Both the position numbers and the translations under genes were made by a program. A model generated the notes under the pieces. It searched no databases and was not told where the DNA came from. It saw only the letters and a program-made list of their open reading frames with translations. From assembly GCA_029212275.1 (NCBI GenBank), contig JARGOI010000013.1:2765-17955 (forward strand): a stretch of DNA of 15,191 nucleotides. Reading direction: 5' to 3'. This document shows, in pieces, positions 1 through 7,677 of this stretch (the first letter of the stretch is position 1; each line of letters starts with the position of its first letter). Origin of the DNA: Thalassolituus sp. GTDB taxonomy: Bacteria; Pseudomonadota; Gammaproteobacteria; Pseudomonadales; Oceanobacteraceae.

Positions 1-806
1 TTAAATTCGATCAAATTCAAACGGCGATTGATAATGGCGCCTTGCATGCCTTAGCTGTCAACTGCTCGGGACTCGAAACAGGGGAATCTGTTGCGTTTTT
101 CCAAGGCCAGTACAACATCACCAATTGGTCACGCCATCGTCGTGTTGGCCGACGCACTCGCATTACCCTCGATCATTTAATGGCCTCCTCGGCCATACCG
201 TTAATATTTCCTGCGGTGAAGGTGCATGGACAGTTTTTTGCTGACGGTGCCGTGCGCCAGCTTGCTCCAATCAGTCCAGCGTTGCATTTAGGTGCAGAAA
301 AAATCATGGTGATTGGTGTCAGTGGCGATACCAATCGAATTAAGAAAAAAATCAAAGTGAATGGCGACTATCCTAGCCCGGCTAAAATAATGGGCCATAT
401 GCTGAATGCAGCTTTTTTGGACAGTATGGAAGCAGACGTGGAACGATTATCACGAATTAATCGCACCTTAGATCGAATCCCTGAGGATGTTCGTATTGCT
501 CAAGGAATGGAGTTAAAACCGGTCGAGCTATTAGAAATCAATCCCAGTCGCTCTCTAGACGAAATTGCCGGTGAACATGCGGATGAAATTCCTCGCGCAT
601 TAAAACTTGCACTACGAGGCAGTGGTAATGCCAGCCATAACGGCTCGGGTATTTTAAGTTATTTGTTATTCTCGCAGGGATTTTGCAAAGCCTTAATTGA
701 TTTGGGTTATCACGACGGTAAAGAACGAGCAGAAGAAATTAAGAAATTTTTCGCAGATCATTACATCGATAGACGTGAACCCATCGCTCCTAAAGTAATG
801 GCTTAA
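1..806 (+). CDS. Patatin-like phospholipase family protein, 5' end cut by window edge
   Basis: This is the C-terminal part of a patatin-fold lipid acyl hydrolase. The frame is open from base 3, so the TTG at 42 is not a true start; the real start and the expected GxSxG nucleophile lie upstream of the window. The visible family marks are the block ASSAIPLIFPAV (nt 186-221) and the FADGAVRQLAPISPALHLGA block, whose DGA motif (nt 243-251) supplies the Asp of the Ser-Asp dyad. The gene ends at TAA 804-806. After the catalytic core there is a charged helical tail of about 150 residues, as in bacterial patatins of this type. Enzymes of this family cleave acyl groups from phospholipids or other lipids; the substrate here cannot be told. 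The next gene is convergent, so this gene ends its transcription unit. The family call is firm and the enzyme activity is inferred. Confidence 0.88.
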   Translation, partial: KFDQIQTAIDNGALHALAVNCSGLETGESVAFFQGQYNITNWSRHRRVGRRTRITLDHLMASSAIPLIFPAVKVHGQFFADGAVRQLAPISPALHLGAEKIMVIGVSGDTNRIKKKIKVNGDYPSPAKIMGHMLNAAFLDSMEADVERLSRINRTLDRIPEDVRIAQGMELKPVELLEINPSRSLDEIAGEHADEIPRALKLALRGSGNASHNGSGILSYLLFSQGFCKALIDLGYHDGKERAEEIKKFFADHYIDRREPIAPKVMA

Positions 807-830
807 GCAACTTACTGCTTGAGAACTTTT
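802..830 (+). terminator. Possible weak terminator hairpin overlapping the patatin stop codon
   Basis: CTTAAGCA (802-809) can pair with TGCTTGAG (816-823) as an 8-bp stem with one G.U pair and a 6-base loop. It is followed by AAC and four T. The stem is AT-rich and the T tract short, so termination would be weak. It lies at the end of the patatin gene, facing the convergent gene at 878, which is where a terminator would be expected. Confidence 0.4.
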
Positions 831-877
831 AAAGGGCTTAAATAGTATTCAAAGACTACTAAAATATGGTCAGATGG

Positions 878-1225
878 CTAATAAAGCCAGTTGCCCTTTT
901 CTACTAGAATGCCTTGGCCCGTTTTCGAATTGACTTCTAATATGCCATCCACATGAATAATAAATTGTTTATCTTCGGTATAAAAAAGATAGCCACGAAA
1001 TAAACATTTACTAACGTCTAGGTTACACGGGGCATGAACCGTTTCACCAACATATTTTGCGGTGTCACCGGTAATGCGATCAATGAGTGTCACGTCGATA
1101 TCTTTACAAGAAATCTGATTGTCTGGGCAAAGTCCAGTCTCTATGCGATAAGAGTTAGTAATTAATTTACCAGCGTTGGTCGACACAAATGACATACATA
1201 GCACAATGGCTAACAATATTTTCAT
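878..1225 (-). CDS. Small secreted protein with four cysteines, function unknown
   Basis: I do not recognise this family. I chose the ATG at 1225, giving 115 residues, because it begins a clean signal peptide: MKILLAIVLCMSFVSTNA, with a signal peptidase I-like site after STNA. The in-frame ATG at 1297 would add 24 residues ahead of the hydrophobic stretch; neither start has a good ribosome binding site. Cys10 sits in the hydrophobic core but is preceded by Leu, so it is not a lipobox. The mature chain of about 97 residues has four cysteines in two close pairs (GLCPDNQISC and APCNLDVSKC), which suggests two disulfides in the periplasm. The rest alternates short polar and hydrophobic stretches, consistent with a small beta-rich fold. 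It lies downstream of the diguanylate cyclase gene on the same strand, about 100 nt away, so the two may be co-transcribed. Confidence is for a real exported protein, not for a function. Confidence 0.68.
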   Translation of the reverse strand: MKILLAIVLCMSFVSTNAGKLITNSYRIETGLCPDNQISCKDIDVTLIDRITGDTAKYVGETVHAPCNLDVSKCLFRGYLFYTEDKQFIIHVDGILEVNSKTGQGILVEKGNWLY

Positions 1226-1254
1226 AAGATAAATTTGTACCAAGAACAATGACT

Positions 1255-1284
1255 TCCGTGTTTTGCATGCAAATATGGCACGGA
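1255..1284. repeat. Perfect 12-bp palindrome nested in a longer inverted repeat
   Basis: TTTGCATGCAAA (1262-1273) is a perfect palindrome. It is bracketed by TCCGTG (1255-1260) and CACGGA (1279-1284), which are reverse complements. If the small secreted protein starts at 1225, this lies 30-60 bases upstream of the start, where an operator or leader hairpin could sit. If it starts at 1297, the repeat is inside the gene. No function is shown. Confidence 0.45.
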
Positions 1285-1329
1285 GCTGATTAAACATAGC
1301 CTGAATATTTCGCTGAGCATATTACAAAA

Positions 1330-2286
1330 TTATGGTCGTTGCGAGTGTACAGTCTTACGGTGTGTCTTTGATTCATACATAGACTCATCCGCTTTTTTTA
1401 TGGACTCGTTAATTGATTGGCCCAAGCGATGAAGATGCATGCCAATAGAAACGTTAATATTAGCGTTTTCGAACAATGTTTTTAAATTTGCCAGAAGCAA
1501 CTGCGCATCCATCATATTAGTGTTCAGCACCAGCACCCCAAATTCGTCCCCACCCAGCCTAGCGATGACATCATGCTCGTGCAAATTGGCTCGAAGAACA
1601 TTGGCCGTTTCTATCAATAGATCATCACCAGCACCATGACCAGAGGTATCATTAATAACTTTCAAGTCGTCCAAGTCCAAAATGAAAATTCCCATAGAAA
1701 TGCCTAACTGCTCAGAGCGCTGGGTTTCTTTGTTGAGACATTTATTCCAACCTCTGCGATTCAATAAATTCGTCAGTTCATCTTGTTGAGACGATTTGAT
1801 AAGCAATCCGTTCTCACGTTTTAAAGATATCACCTGTATTTGACGCGAGGCTAACGCACCCAGCATATTAGCCAGCAAAGTCACCAAAGATAATTCAGAT
1901 TCTATATCCTGCTTTTGGATCTGCGGGTCATAACCACACAATGTGCCAAACAGCGTACCGTCTTTGAGAAAAATGGGAACGCCTAAGTACGCACCAATAT
2001 CGAAGGTCTGACCATTGGGTGACTCGCGATAGACTTGAATTTCTTTAATGTCTGGCGCGATACTCGGGCCATTACCCTCCACCATACTTTTGCATAAAGA
2101 GCCGCACCAAGATAAAGAGGTACCTTTCTCGACGCCATAAACGTCATCGATATAGTTCAAAACGATTTGCTCATCGCCTATCACCCGCGTGGTCATCCAT
2201 AGACCCATCCCAGTTTTTTCCTTCAGGTACAGCAACACAGCGCGACTGGCATCGTCGAAATCATTCAAGCTTTGAAATTCGGGCAA
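1330..2286 (-). CDS. Diguanylate cyclase with N-terminal GAF sensor domain
   Basis: A cytoplasmic GAF-GGDEF protein that should make cyclic di-GMP from two GTP. The GAF domain covers about residues 10-150 and carries the WCGSLCKSMVEGNG and IGAYLGVPIFLKDGTLFGTLCGYD blocks typical of cyclases with this sensor. A short helical linker leads to the GGDEF domain at about 165-310, with DELTNLLNRRGW, the metal-binding segment FILDLDDLKVIND, and RLGGDEFGVL with GGDEF at 245-249. All signature residues for activity are present. The inhibitory I-site RxxD reads HEHD (236-239), so its Arg is replaced by His. There is no membrane segment. The TTG at 2286 is the first conventional start; AGGAAG at 2306-2301 sits 14 nt before it, which is long, and it would fit an ATT at 2295 or 2298 better, so the start is uncertain by a few residues. 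The gene is divergent from lemA. Confidence 0.93.
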   Translation of the reverse strand: MPEFQSLNDFDDASRAVLLYLKEKTGMGLWMTTRVIGDEQIVLNYIDDVYGVEKGTSLSWCGSLCKSMVEGNGPSIAPDIKEIQVYRESPNGQTFDIGAYLGVPIFLKDGTLFGTLCGYDPQIQKQDIESELSLVTLLANMLGALASRQIQVISLKRENGLLIKSSQQDELTNLLNRRGWNKCLNKETQRSEQLGISMGIFILDLDDLKVINDTSGHGAGDDLLIETANVLRANLHEHDVIARLGGDEFGVLVLNTNMMDAQLLLANLKTLFENANINVSIGMHLHRLGQSINESIKKADESMYESKTHRKTVHSQRP

Positions 2287-2310
2287 TGAGTTAATAATAA
2301 CTTCCTAAAG

Positions 2311-2325
2311 TTAATTCGAAATTAA
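2311..2325. repeat. AT-rich inverted repeat between the GGDEF gene and lemA
   Basis: TTAATT-CGA-AATTAA is a perfect 6-bp inverted repeat with a 3-base centre. It lies in the 185-bp divergent region, just upstream of the AGGAAG that serves the GGDEF gene, where a repressor for the minus-strand gene could bind. AT-rich repeats of this size also occur by chance. The same region holds two similar 12-14-base stretches, AAGGCACCTATG (2333) and AAGGTACCTAAATG (2373). Confidence 0.3.
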
Positions 2326-2420
2326 TTTCTCTAAGGCACCTATGAAAGCCAAAGCCTCCACTGAGTTTTTCCAAGGTACCTAAATGTGACAAAAGCTTGC
2401 AGAGTTTTGTTCTGAAATAT

Positions 2421-2429
2421 TGCTATGAT
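2421..2429 (+). promoter_or_regulatory. Extended -10 promoter for lemA
   Basis: TGCTATGAT matches the sigma-70 extended -10 form TGnTATAAT, with five of six bases of the hexamer. It lies about 43 bases before the lemA ATG. No good -35 hexamer sits 16-18 bases upstream (TTGCAG at 2397 is 21 away), which is tolerated when the TG extension is present. The call rests on sequence match alone. Confidence 0.5.
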
Positions 2430-2471
2430 GGTATCTTTATCATGGTAAAAAATCAGTAAAAGGGAAACAAA

Positions 2472-3065
2472 ATGACGACAACATTGATTGTTTTAGCCGT
2501 AATCGTAGTACTCATTCTATTTTTGGTCGGTATCTACAACAAATTAGTGGCATTGAAAAATCGCTTTCAAAACAGCTTTGCACAAATAGATGTGCAGTTA
2601 AAACGACGCTACGATCTGATTCCTAACCTGATTGAAACCGCTAAAGGCTATATCAAGCACGAGCGCGAAACCCTAGAAGCGGTGATTGCCGCCAGAAATG
2701 CCGCGGCATCGGGCTTAAAAGCCGTCAATGGCGACCCATCGAATAAACAAGCAATGGGACAGCTGATGAACGCCGAAGGCTCTCTTGCGGGTGCTCTGGG
2801 GCGTTTAAACGTGGTGGTTGAAGCTTATCCCGACTTGAAAGCCAACCAGAACATGATGCAGTTGTCGGAAGAGCTGATTTCCACCGAAAACCGCATCACC
2901 TTTGCCCGTCAGGCCTATAATGACTCGGTCATGGAATACAACACGTACCGCGAAAGCTTCCCTGCCATTGCGTTGGCAAATACCTTTGGTCATCCCACCA
3001 ATGCAACGTTACTGGAGTTTGACAACATCGAAGCCATGCAAGAAGCGCCAAAAGTCAGTTTCTGA
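2472..3065 (+). CDS. lemA: LemA family membrane protein
   Basis: A 197-residue LemA protein. It has one N-terminal transmembrane helix (about residues 4-22), which anchors a long helical domain carrying the family signature FAQIDVQLKRRYDLIPNLIETAKGY (residues 36-60). Further conserved stretches are ENRITFARQAYNDSVMEYN and the final FPAIALANTFG segment. Length and layout are normal for the family. AAGGGA (2460-2465) lies six bases before the ATG, a good ribosome binding site, and an extended -10 promoter sits upstream. The next gene, 55 bases downstream, encodes an M48 membrane metallopeptidase. LemA genes are very often paired with M48 or TPM-domain genes, so this is probably a two-gene operon. 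The biochemical role of LemA is not settled; the pairing suggests a membrane scaffold or partner for the peptidase, which is inference. Confidence 0.95.
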   Translation: MTTTLIVLAVIVVLILFLVGIYNKLVALKNRFQNSFAQIDVQLKRRYDLIPNLIETAKGYIKHERETLEAVIAARNAAASGLKAVNGDPSNKQAMGQLMNAEGSLAGALGRLNVVVEAYPDLKANQNMMQLSEELISTENRITFARQAYNDSVMEYNTYRESFPAIALANTFGHPTNATLLEFDNIEAMQEAPKVSF

Positions 3066-3120
3066 TGATGGTGTGTTTGTCTTGTGGTCGCTTTTTAGTC
3101 GATAAGTTGAATCGAATGCT

Positions 3121-5064
3121 ATGAATTTTTTTCACCACCAAGAACAAGCTCGGCGCAAAACAACCTTATTGATTGGCTTGTTCGCTACCGCTGTGATCCC
3201 TGTTGTCGCTGCCGTCAACCTTATTGCGATTGGGGTGAGTTACGGGGTTTTGCACTATGGTTCGGGGTCGGTCAGTGCGCTTGCTTCGCCTCCTTTGTCA
3301 CAAGTCTACTCACTAGAGAAGTTTGCACTGGTGAGTCTTGTCACTGTGGGCATCATTTTTTTTAGCAGTCTTTTTCGTCAAGCCTCGCTAAAGGGCGGAC
3401 ATGACATTGCCGGAGCGTTGGGTGGCGTATTAATTGATCCGGGAACGCACGATCACAATGAAAAAGTGCTTTTAAATGTGGTCGAAGAAATGGCCATCGC
3501 CGCAGGCATGCCAGTGCCCGATGTGTATATTTTAGAAGAAAACAGCATTAATGCTTTTGCCGCTGGATACCAACCCAGCGATGCGGTGGTCGGTATCACG
3601 CGTCGCACAATCGAAGCGCTTAATCGAGAGCAGTTACAGGGCGTCATCGCACACGAATTTAGCCATATTTTTAATGGTGATATGCGCATGAACATGCGTT
3701 TGACGGGTATTTTGTATGGCATCATTTTTATCGGCGTGATCGGTCGTTTGTTGCTGCGCAGCGCGCACTTCAGTTCTGGCTCTAGAAGTCGTAAAAAAGG
3801 CAATGGCGCGGCAATCGCAGCGGCTGGTATTGGTTTAATGTTGGTGGGGTACATTGGCGAATTTTTTGGTCGCATGATTCAGTCCGCGGTCAGTCGTCAA
3901 CGCGAATTTTTAGCCGACGCTTCGGCCGTGCAATTTACCCGCAATCCGAATGGAATTGGTGATGCCCTCAAGGTTATAGGCTTTGGGGTTGGATCACGCA
4001 TTGAATCTCCGGCAGCCGCCGAAGTGTCACATTTCTTTTTTGGCTCGGCGATAAAGAAAAGCAGCGGCTTTATGGCCACCCACCCACCCTTGGATGAACG
4101 CATCACCCGCATCGAACCCCAATGGAATGGACATTATCTAGAGCCGCGCCAGCCTAAAATTAAATTTGATGCGCAAACCACTAGTAATCAGAAAAACTCT
4201 GCTGACACGACATTAGACGTCTTAACCGCTGCCGCGACGGCGGTATCTGCCATTGCGGGCGAGTCCGAATCTTTTGCTAAAAAAGATCAAGCCGCACAAT
4301 TAGAAAGCGCACTGATCAATGCTAACAGCGCGCAATCGGTGGCATTTTCATTGTTGATGCTTGACTCCGATAGTGCCACAGAAAAGCGCCAGCAAGATTT
4401 GATTTTAAAACGTCACGGTCAGCAGGTATTCCGTGAAACATTGCAGTTTTTACCCAAGCATCGACAAGAAAAACGCTCGCAACGATTAATCTTATTAGAG
4501 CGAGCATTGCCATCACTACGCCGCCTATCAGCCAAACAGTATCAAGATTTTTATCACACTTTAGTGACCATGGCGCAAATGGATGGTCGCATTGAACTCT
4601 ATGAATGGTGTTTGTACCGCTTAACGCTGCAATATTTGAATGCCCATTTCCTGCCACTGTCTGCCACCAATAAGGGCAATAAGCAACGTCATTCGTCTGC
4701 ACACAGCGTTGCCGATGACATTGCGGTGATCATTGCCTACGTTGCCAACGCGGGCCATGTGGAAAGTAAAATGATTGATTTAAGTTATACCGCGGCAATG
4801 CTGTCAGGCGAGTTTCTGATGCGCCCACGCGATCCAAAATTGCACACATCAAACTCATTAAAGCCGTTAAATAAAGCCCTAACCGTGCTCACCGAAACGG
4901 CACCCAAAGTGCGTGAGCGCCTTATTAGAGCGCTGATTGTTTGTATTCGACACGACCATCATATCACCGACGATGAGCGCGATTTGATTCGCACTATCGC
5001 CGCGATATTAGAAACACCCTTAGGCATGTTTGGCTACGAAGGGCGTCTTTTACTAGAGGAGTAA
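3121..5064 (+). CDS. M48 family (HtpX-like) membrane zinc metallopeptidase with TerB-like C-terminal domain
   Basis: A 647-residue zinc peptidase of the inner membrane, probably acting on membrane or damaged envelope proteins. Hydrophobic helices lie at about residues 16-45 and 67-83, then the M48 domain with the zinc motif HEFSH (178-182) in VIAHEFSHIFNGD and the third ligand Glu262 in REFLADASAV. Two more membrane segments (about 194-213 and 229-250) fall between the zinc-binding elements, as in HtpX. The motif ATHPPLDERI (319-328) closes the catalytic part. E. coli HtpX is about 290 residues, so roughly 300 residues are extra. That tail is mostly helical and has two segments resembling the acidic repeats of TerB-like domains: MAQMDGRIELYE (484-495) and RHDHHITDDERDLIRTIAAIL (610-630). 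It follows lemA in the same direction. The start has only a weak ribosome binding site, which fits translational dependence on lemA. The peptidase call is firm; the TerB-like label is by pattern only. Confidence 0.92.
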   Translation: MNFFHHQEQARRKTTLLIGLFATAVIPVVAAVNLIAIGVSYGVLHYGSGSVSALASPPLSQVYSLEKFALVSLVTVGIIFFSSLFRQASLKGGHDIAGALGGVLIDPGTHDHNEKVLLNVVEEMAIAAGMPVPDVYILEENSINAFAAGYQPSDAVVGITRRTIEALNREQLQGVIAHEFSHIFNGDMRMNMRLTGILYGIIFIGVIGRLLLRSAHFSSGSRSRKKGNGAAIAAAGIGLMLVGYIGEFFGRMIQSAVSRQREFLADASAVQFTRNPNGIGDALKVIGFGVGSRIESPAAAEVSHFFFGSAIKKSSGFMATHPPLDERITRIEPQWNGHYLEPRQPKIKFDAQTTSNQKNSADTTLDVLTAAATAVSAIAGESESFAKKDQAAQLESALINANSAQSVAFSLLMLDSDSATEKRQQDLILKRHGQQVFRETLQFLPKHRQEKRSQRLILLERALPSLRRLSAKQYQDFYHTLVTMAQMDGRIELYEWCLYRLTLQYLNAHFLPLSATNKGNKQRHSSAHSVADDIAVIIAYVANAGHVESKMIDLSYTAAMLSGEFLMRPRDPKLHTSNSLKPLNKALTVLTETAPKVRERLIRALIVCIRHDHHITDDERDLIRTIAAILETPLGMFGYEGRLLLEE

Positions 5065-5088
5065 AAAAACAGAAGAGTAAAAAACAGA
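5057..5088. repeat. Short direct duplication spanning the M48 stop codon
   Basis: AGGAGTAAAAAAACAGA (5057-5073) is followed at once by AGAGTAAAAAACAGA (5074-5088). The first copy holds the M48 stop codon. It looks like a replication-slippage duplication in an A-rich stretch. The 42-bp gap between the two convergent genes holds no convincing terminator hairpin. Confidence 0.5.
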
Positions 5089-5106
5089 GACATACAGTAA
5101 ATGTTA

Positions 5107-7677
5107 TTACTCTCGCAGTACCTGTAGCGGCGGCTGACTGATAGTGGAGCGCAGCATTAAGGTACCAACGCCGCCAATGAGTAAAATAGTGACGGGAGGC
5201 AGCACTAACCAATTCCATCCCAAGCCACCGTAGGGAATATCTAGCAAGCCAAGATACAAGCCCGCGCACAGAGCTTCGGCCCCCAATAACGCGAAGATAG
5301 CTGCAAGCCCTCCCAGCAAACCAAACTCAACCCATTGCGAACGACGAATCTGTTGTTTACTGGCCCCCAAAGTGCGCAGTAACGCCCCTTGGGTGAGACG
5401 CTCACGCGTGGAGGTCAGCAATACTGACAACATCACCAATAATGCACCCGCTAAAACACAGACCAAAATCAATTCAATCGCTAGGGTAATTCGCTGCAAT
5501 AAGCTTTGCAGCTGAGTAATCAAAAAACGCGTATCCAAAAAAGTGACGCCCGGAAATTCTTTGATCAAACGTGTTAGGCTAGCGTCTTGATTATCGGGCA
5601 GATAAAAACTGGTCAAATAACTATTGGGCAGCGATGCCATTACATCGGGCGACAACATCATATAAAAATTCGGCGTCATACTGGCCCAATCTACCGAGCG
5701 TAGACTGTTAATTTCGACCGTAAAATCGACCCCAGCAGCGCGAAAGCCCAAGATATCGCCCAATTTAAAACCCAGTCTTTCCGCCAAATCTACTTCCAAC
5801 GATACATAATTTGGGCCTGCTTGGGTTTTAGCCCAATCACCGGCAACCACTTCGTTATTATCTGGCAAAAAATTAGCGCTGGAGGTAATCAAATCGCGAT
5901 CAATGGAACCTTCGTCTCGAATCTCTAATTCACTGATTTCGGTACCGTTCACCGAGGTTAAGCGCATTGGCACAATGGGGTATAAGTCTTCAGGCTCGAT
6001 ACCCTCTTCACTCATGCTGGACAACAGTGACTCGCGATCGAAGGGTTGAATATTCATCGCAAACACATTGGGGGTATCGGTTGGCAAGCTGCGCTGCCAA
6101 TCTGCCAGTAAATCCGAGCGCAACATGCCAATCACCAGCATTACCATCAGCGTCAACGAAAATGCCAATACTTGACCCGCCGCCGCAGTTTGATCCCGCT
6201 GAATATGTTGCCACGCAAAACGCCAAGCCAAAGATAACTGACGTTGGCGCAACACCTTATCGATGATCACAATGACGCCACGGAGCAAACCCAGTAATAC
6301 CAGCAAGGTGGCACTGCCTCCCAGCATCACGCCAAGGCTTAACAGCGCATCTGAGGTAAACACCCACAACAGCCCAGTTAATGTTGCCAATGAAAATGCG
6401 TATAGAACCCAACCACTTAAAGGCACCGGCTGCAGCTCTTGGCGCAGCACGCGCAAAGGACTGATGCGTGCCAACGGTAAAATATGTGGCAAACCAAATC
6501 CTAATAAACTTACGAACCCCGAGCACAAGCCTACTGCCCAAGCCAAAATTGACGCAGGCGGCAGACCATCAGGTACAAGATCGGCCAAAATACTCAACAA
6601 GGCCACTTGTAAAAACCACGCCAACGCCGCACCCAAAATGGCGGCAAGAATACCGACCCAAAACAACTGCCACGTATAAATGCGAAAAATCTGTCCCTGT
6701 TGCAAACCAAAGGTTCTCATCAAGGCACTGATATCAAAATGGCGTCGTGCATAACGACGCACACTGATAGCCACCGCCACACTGGCAAGTACGACTGCCA
6801 TCATGGCAGCAAGTGATAAATATTGTTTGGCACGCTCTAACGAGGTGGACATGGCCCGACTGCCATCGTCCAAAGATTCAAATTTTTGATTCGGATCAAG
6901 ATTTAGCTGGGCTTTAAACTGTTCCAGTTCGTCCGCCGATCCTTCCAGCAAAAGTCGATAAGTAACGCGGCTACCGGGGCCAAGCAAACCACTGTCTGCC
7001 ACATCGTTCCAGTGCACCATGACGCGCGGCGAAAGATTATAAAAATTACCGCCACGATCACTTTCTTGTTCAACGACGCCGCTGATCAGGAGTGAGTTTT
7101 CACCCACGGAGATGCGTTCACCAATCTGAGTATTGAGCAGCGCCAACAGACGCGGCTCAATCCAGGCTTCGCCAACGCTCGGACCCTGACTGCGGTCGGT
7201 CCCAGGGACGTCGGTAGAGTCCGTTACCAATAATTGGCCGCGCAACGGATAACCGTCATCCACCGCTTTGATGGCCGCCAGAGACATGGACTCGTTGCCA
7301 GGGCTTTCCGACAATACAACACTGGGAAAAGTGAGCGTTCTGGCTCGGGTTAAATCGAGCTTATCAGCCTGCGTAAGCCATTCGTCGGGCAACGCCGTAC
7401 TGGAGCGAACGCGCAAATCTGCGCCTAAAATATCATTGGCGTTCGCCTGCATGGCCAATTCCAAGCGCGAACTGAATAAGGAAATACCGGTGGATACTGT
7501 GATTGCTAACACCAAAGCCATCAACAGTAGGGTCAACTCGCCACTGCGTGCTTCGCGCACTAACAGGCGCAAGGATAACTTCAGTTCGCCCCATCGCCCC
7601 ATGCCAGGAACTGCATGAGAACCCGATATCGGCGCCGGTTGATAATGGACGGTTTCAGACGTCGAATCGGTACTCAA
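5107..7677 (-). CDS. ybbP: ABC exporter permease of the FtsX/MacB class (YbbP family)
   Basis: An 856-residue inner-membrane permease that partners the ATPase encoded just upstream. Layout: membrane helix at about 46-68; a large periplasmic domain to about 285; an FtsX core with helices to about 405, including ISVRRYARRHFDISALMRTFG and ISPLRVLRQEL; helices at about 420-475 and 498-520; a second periplasmic domain to about 725; then a second FtsX core with TSTRERLTQGALLRTLGAS, ending ISQPPLQVLRE. This double FtsX layout matches E. coli YbbP, which is a little shorter. I place the start at TTG 7677-7675: GGAGGT lies six bases before it, and it overlaps the ybbA stop as TTGA, a sign of translational coupling. 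The earlier ATG at 7728 would overlap ybbA by 55 bases, and ATG 7602 has no ribosome binding site. The likely job is mechanotransmission or removal of hydrophobic compounds at the inner membrane, probably working with TesA. Confidence 0.93.
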   Translation of the reverse strand: MSTDSTSETVHYQPAPISGSHAVPGMGRWGELKLSLRLLVREARSGELTLLLMALVLAITVSTGISLFSSRLELAMQANANDILGADLRVRSSTALPDEWLTQADKLDLTRARTLTFPSVVLSESPGNESMSLAAIKAVDDGYPLRGQLLVTDSTDVPGTDRSQGPSVGEAWIEPRLLALLNTQIGERISVGENSLLISGVVEQESDRGGNFYNLSPRVMVHWNDVADSGLLGPGSRVTYRLLLEGSADELEQFKAQLNLDPNQKFESLDDGSRAMSTSLERAKQYLSLAAMMAVVLASVAVAISVRRYARRHFDISALMRTFGLQQGQIFRIYTWQLFWVGILAAILGAALAWFLQVALLSILADLVPDGLPPASILAWAVGLCSGFVSLLGFGLPHILPLARISPLRVLRQELQPVPLSGWVLYAFSLATLTGLLWVFTSDALLSLGVMLGGSATLLVLLGLLRGVIVIIDKVLRQRQLSLAWRFAWQHIQRDQTAAAGQVLAFSLTLMVMLVIGMLRSDLLADWQRSLPTDTPNVFAMNIQPFDRESLLSSMSEEGIEPEDLYPIVPMRLTSVNGTEISELEIRDEGSIDRDLITSSANFLPDNNEVVAGDWAKTQAGPNYVSLEVDLAERLGFKLGDILGFRAAGVDFTVEINSLRSVDWASMTPNFYMMLSPDVMASLPNSYLTSFYLPDNQDASLTRLIKEFPGVTFLDTRFLITQLQSLLQRITLAIELILVCVLAGALLVMLSVLLTSTRERLTQGALLRTLGASKQQIRRSQWVEFGLLGGLAAIFALLGAEALCAGLYLGLLDIPYGGLGWNWLVLPPVTILLIGGVGTLMLRSTISQPPLQVLRE

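Noticed and set aside
42..806. TTG at 42 as the true start of the patatin gene.
   Set aside because: The frame is open to the window edge with sensible coding sequence (KFDQIQTAIDNGA), and the catalytic Ser motif must lie further upstream.
844..861. TAGTA / TACTA hairpin as a terminator for the small secreted gene.
   Set aside because: The stem is only five AT-rich pairs with an 8-base loop and no T run on the right side.
2397..2402. TTGCAG as the -35 element for lemA.
   Set aside because: It is 21 bases from the -10 hexamer, too far; the TG extension makes a -35 unnecessary.
5065..5106. A terminator between the M48 gene and ybbP.
   Set aside because: The gap has A/T runs and a direct duplication but no stable stem.
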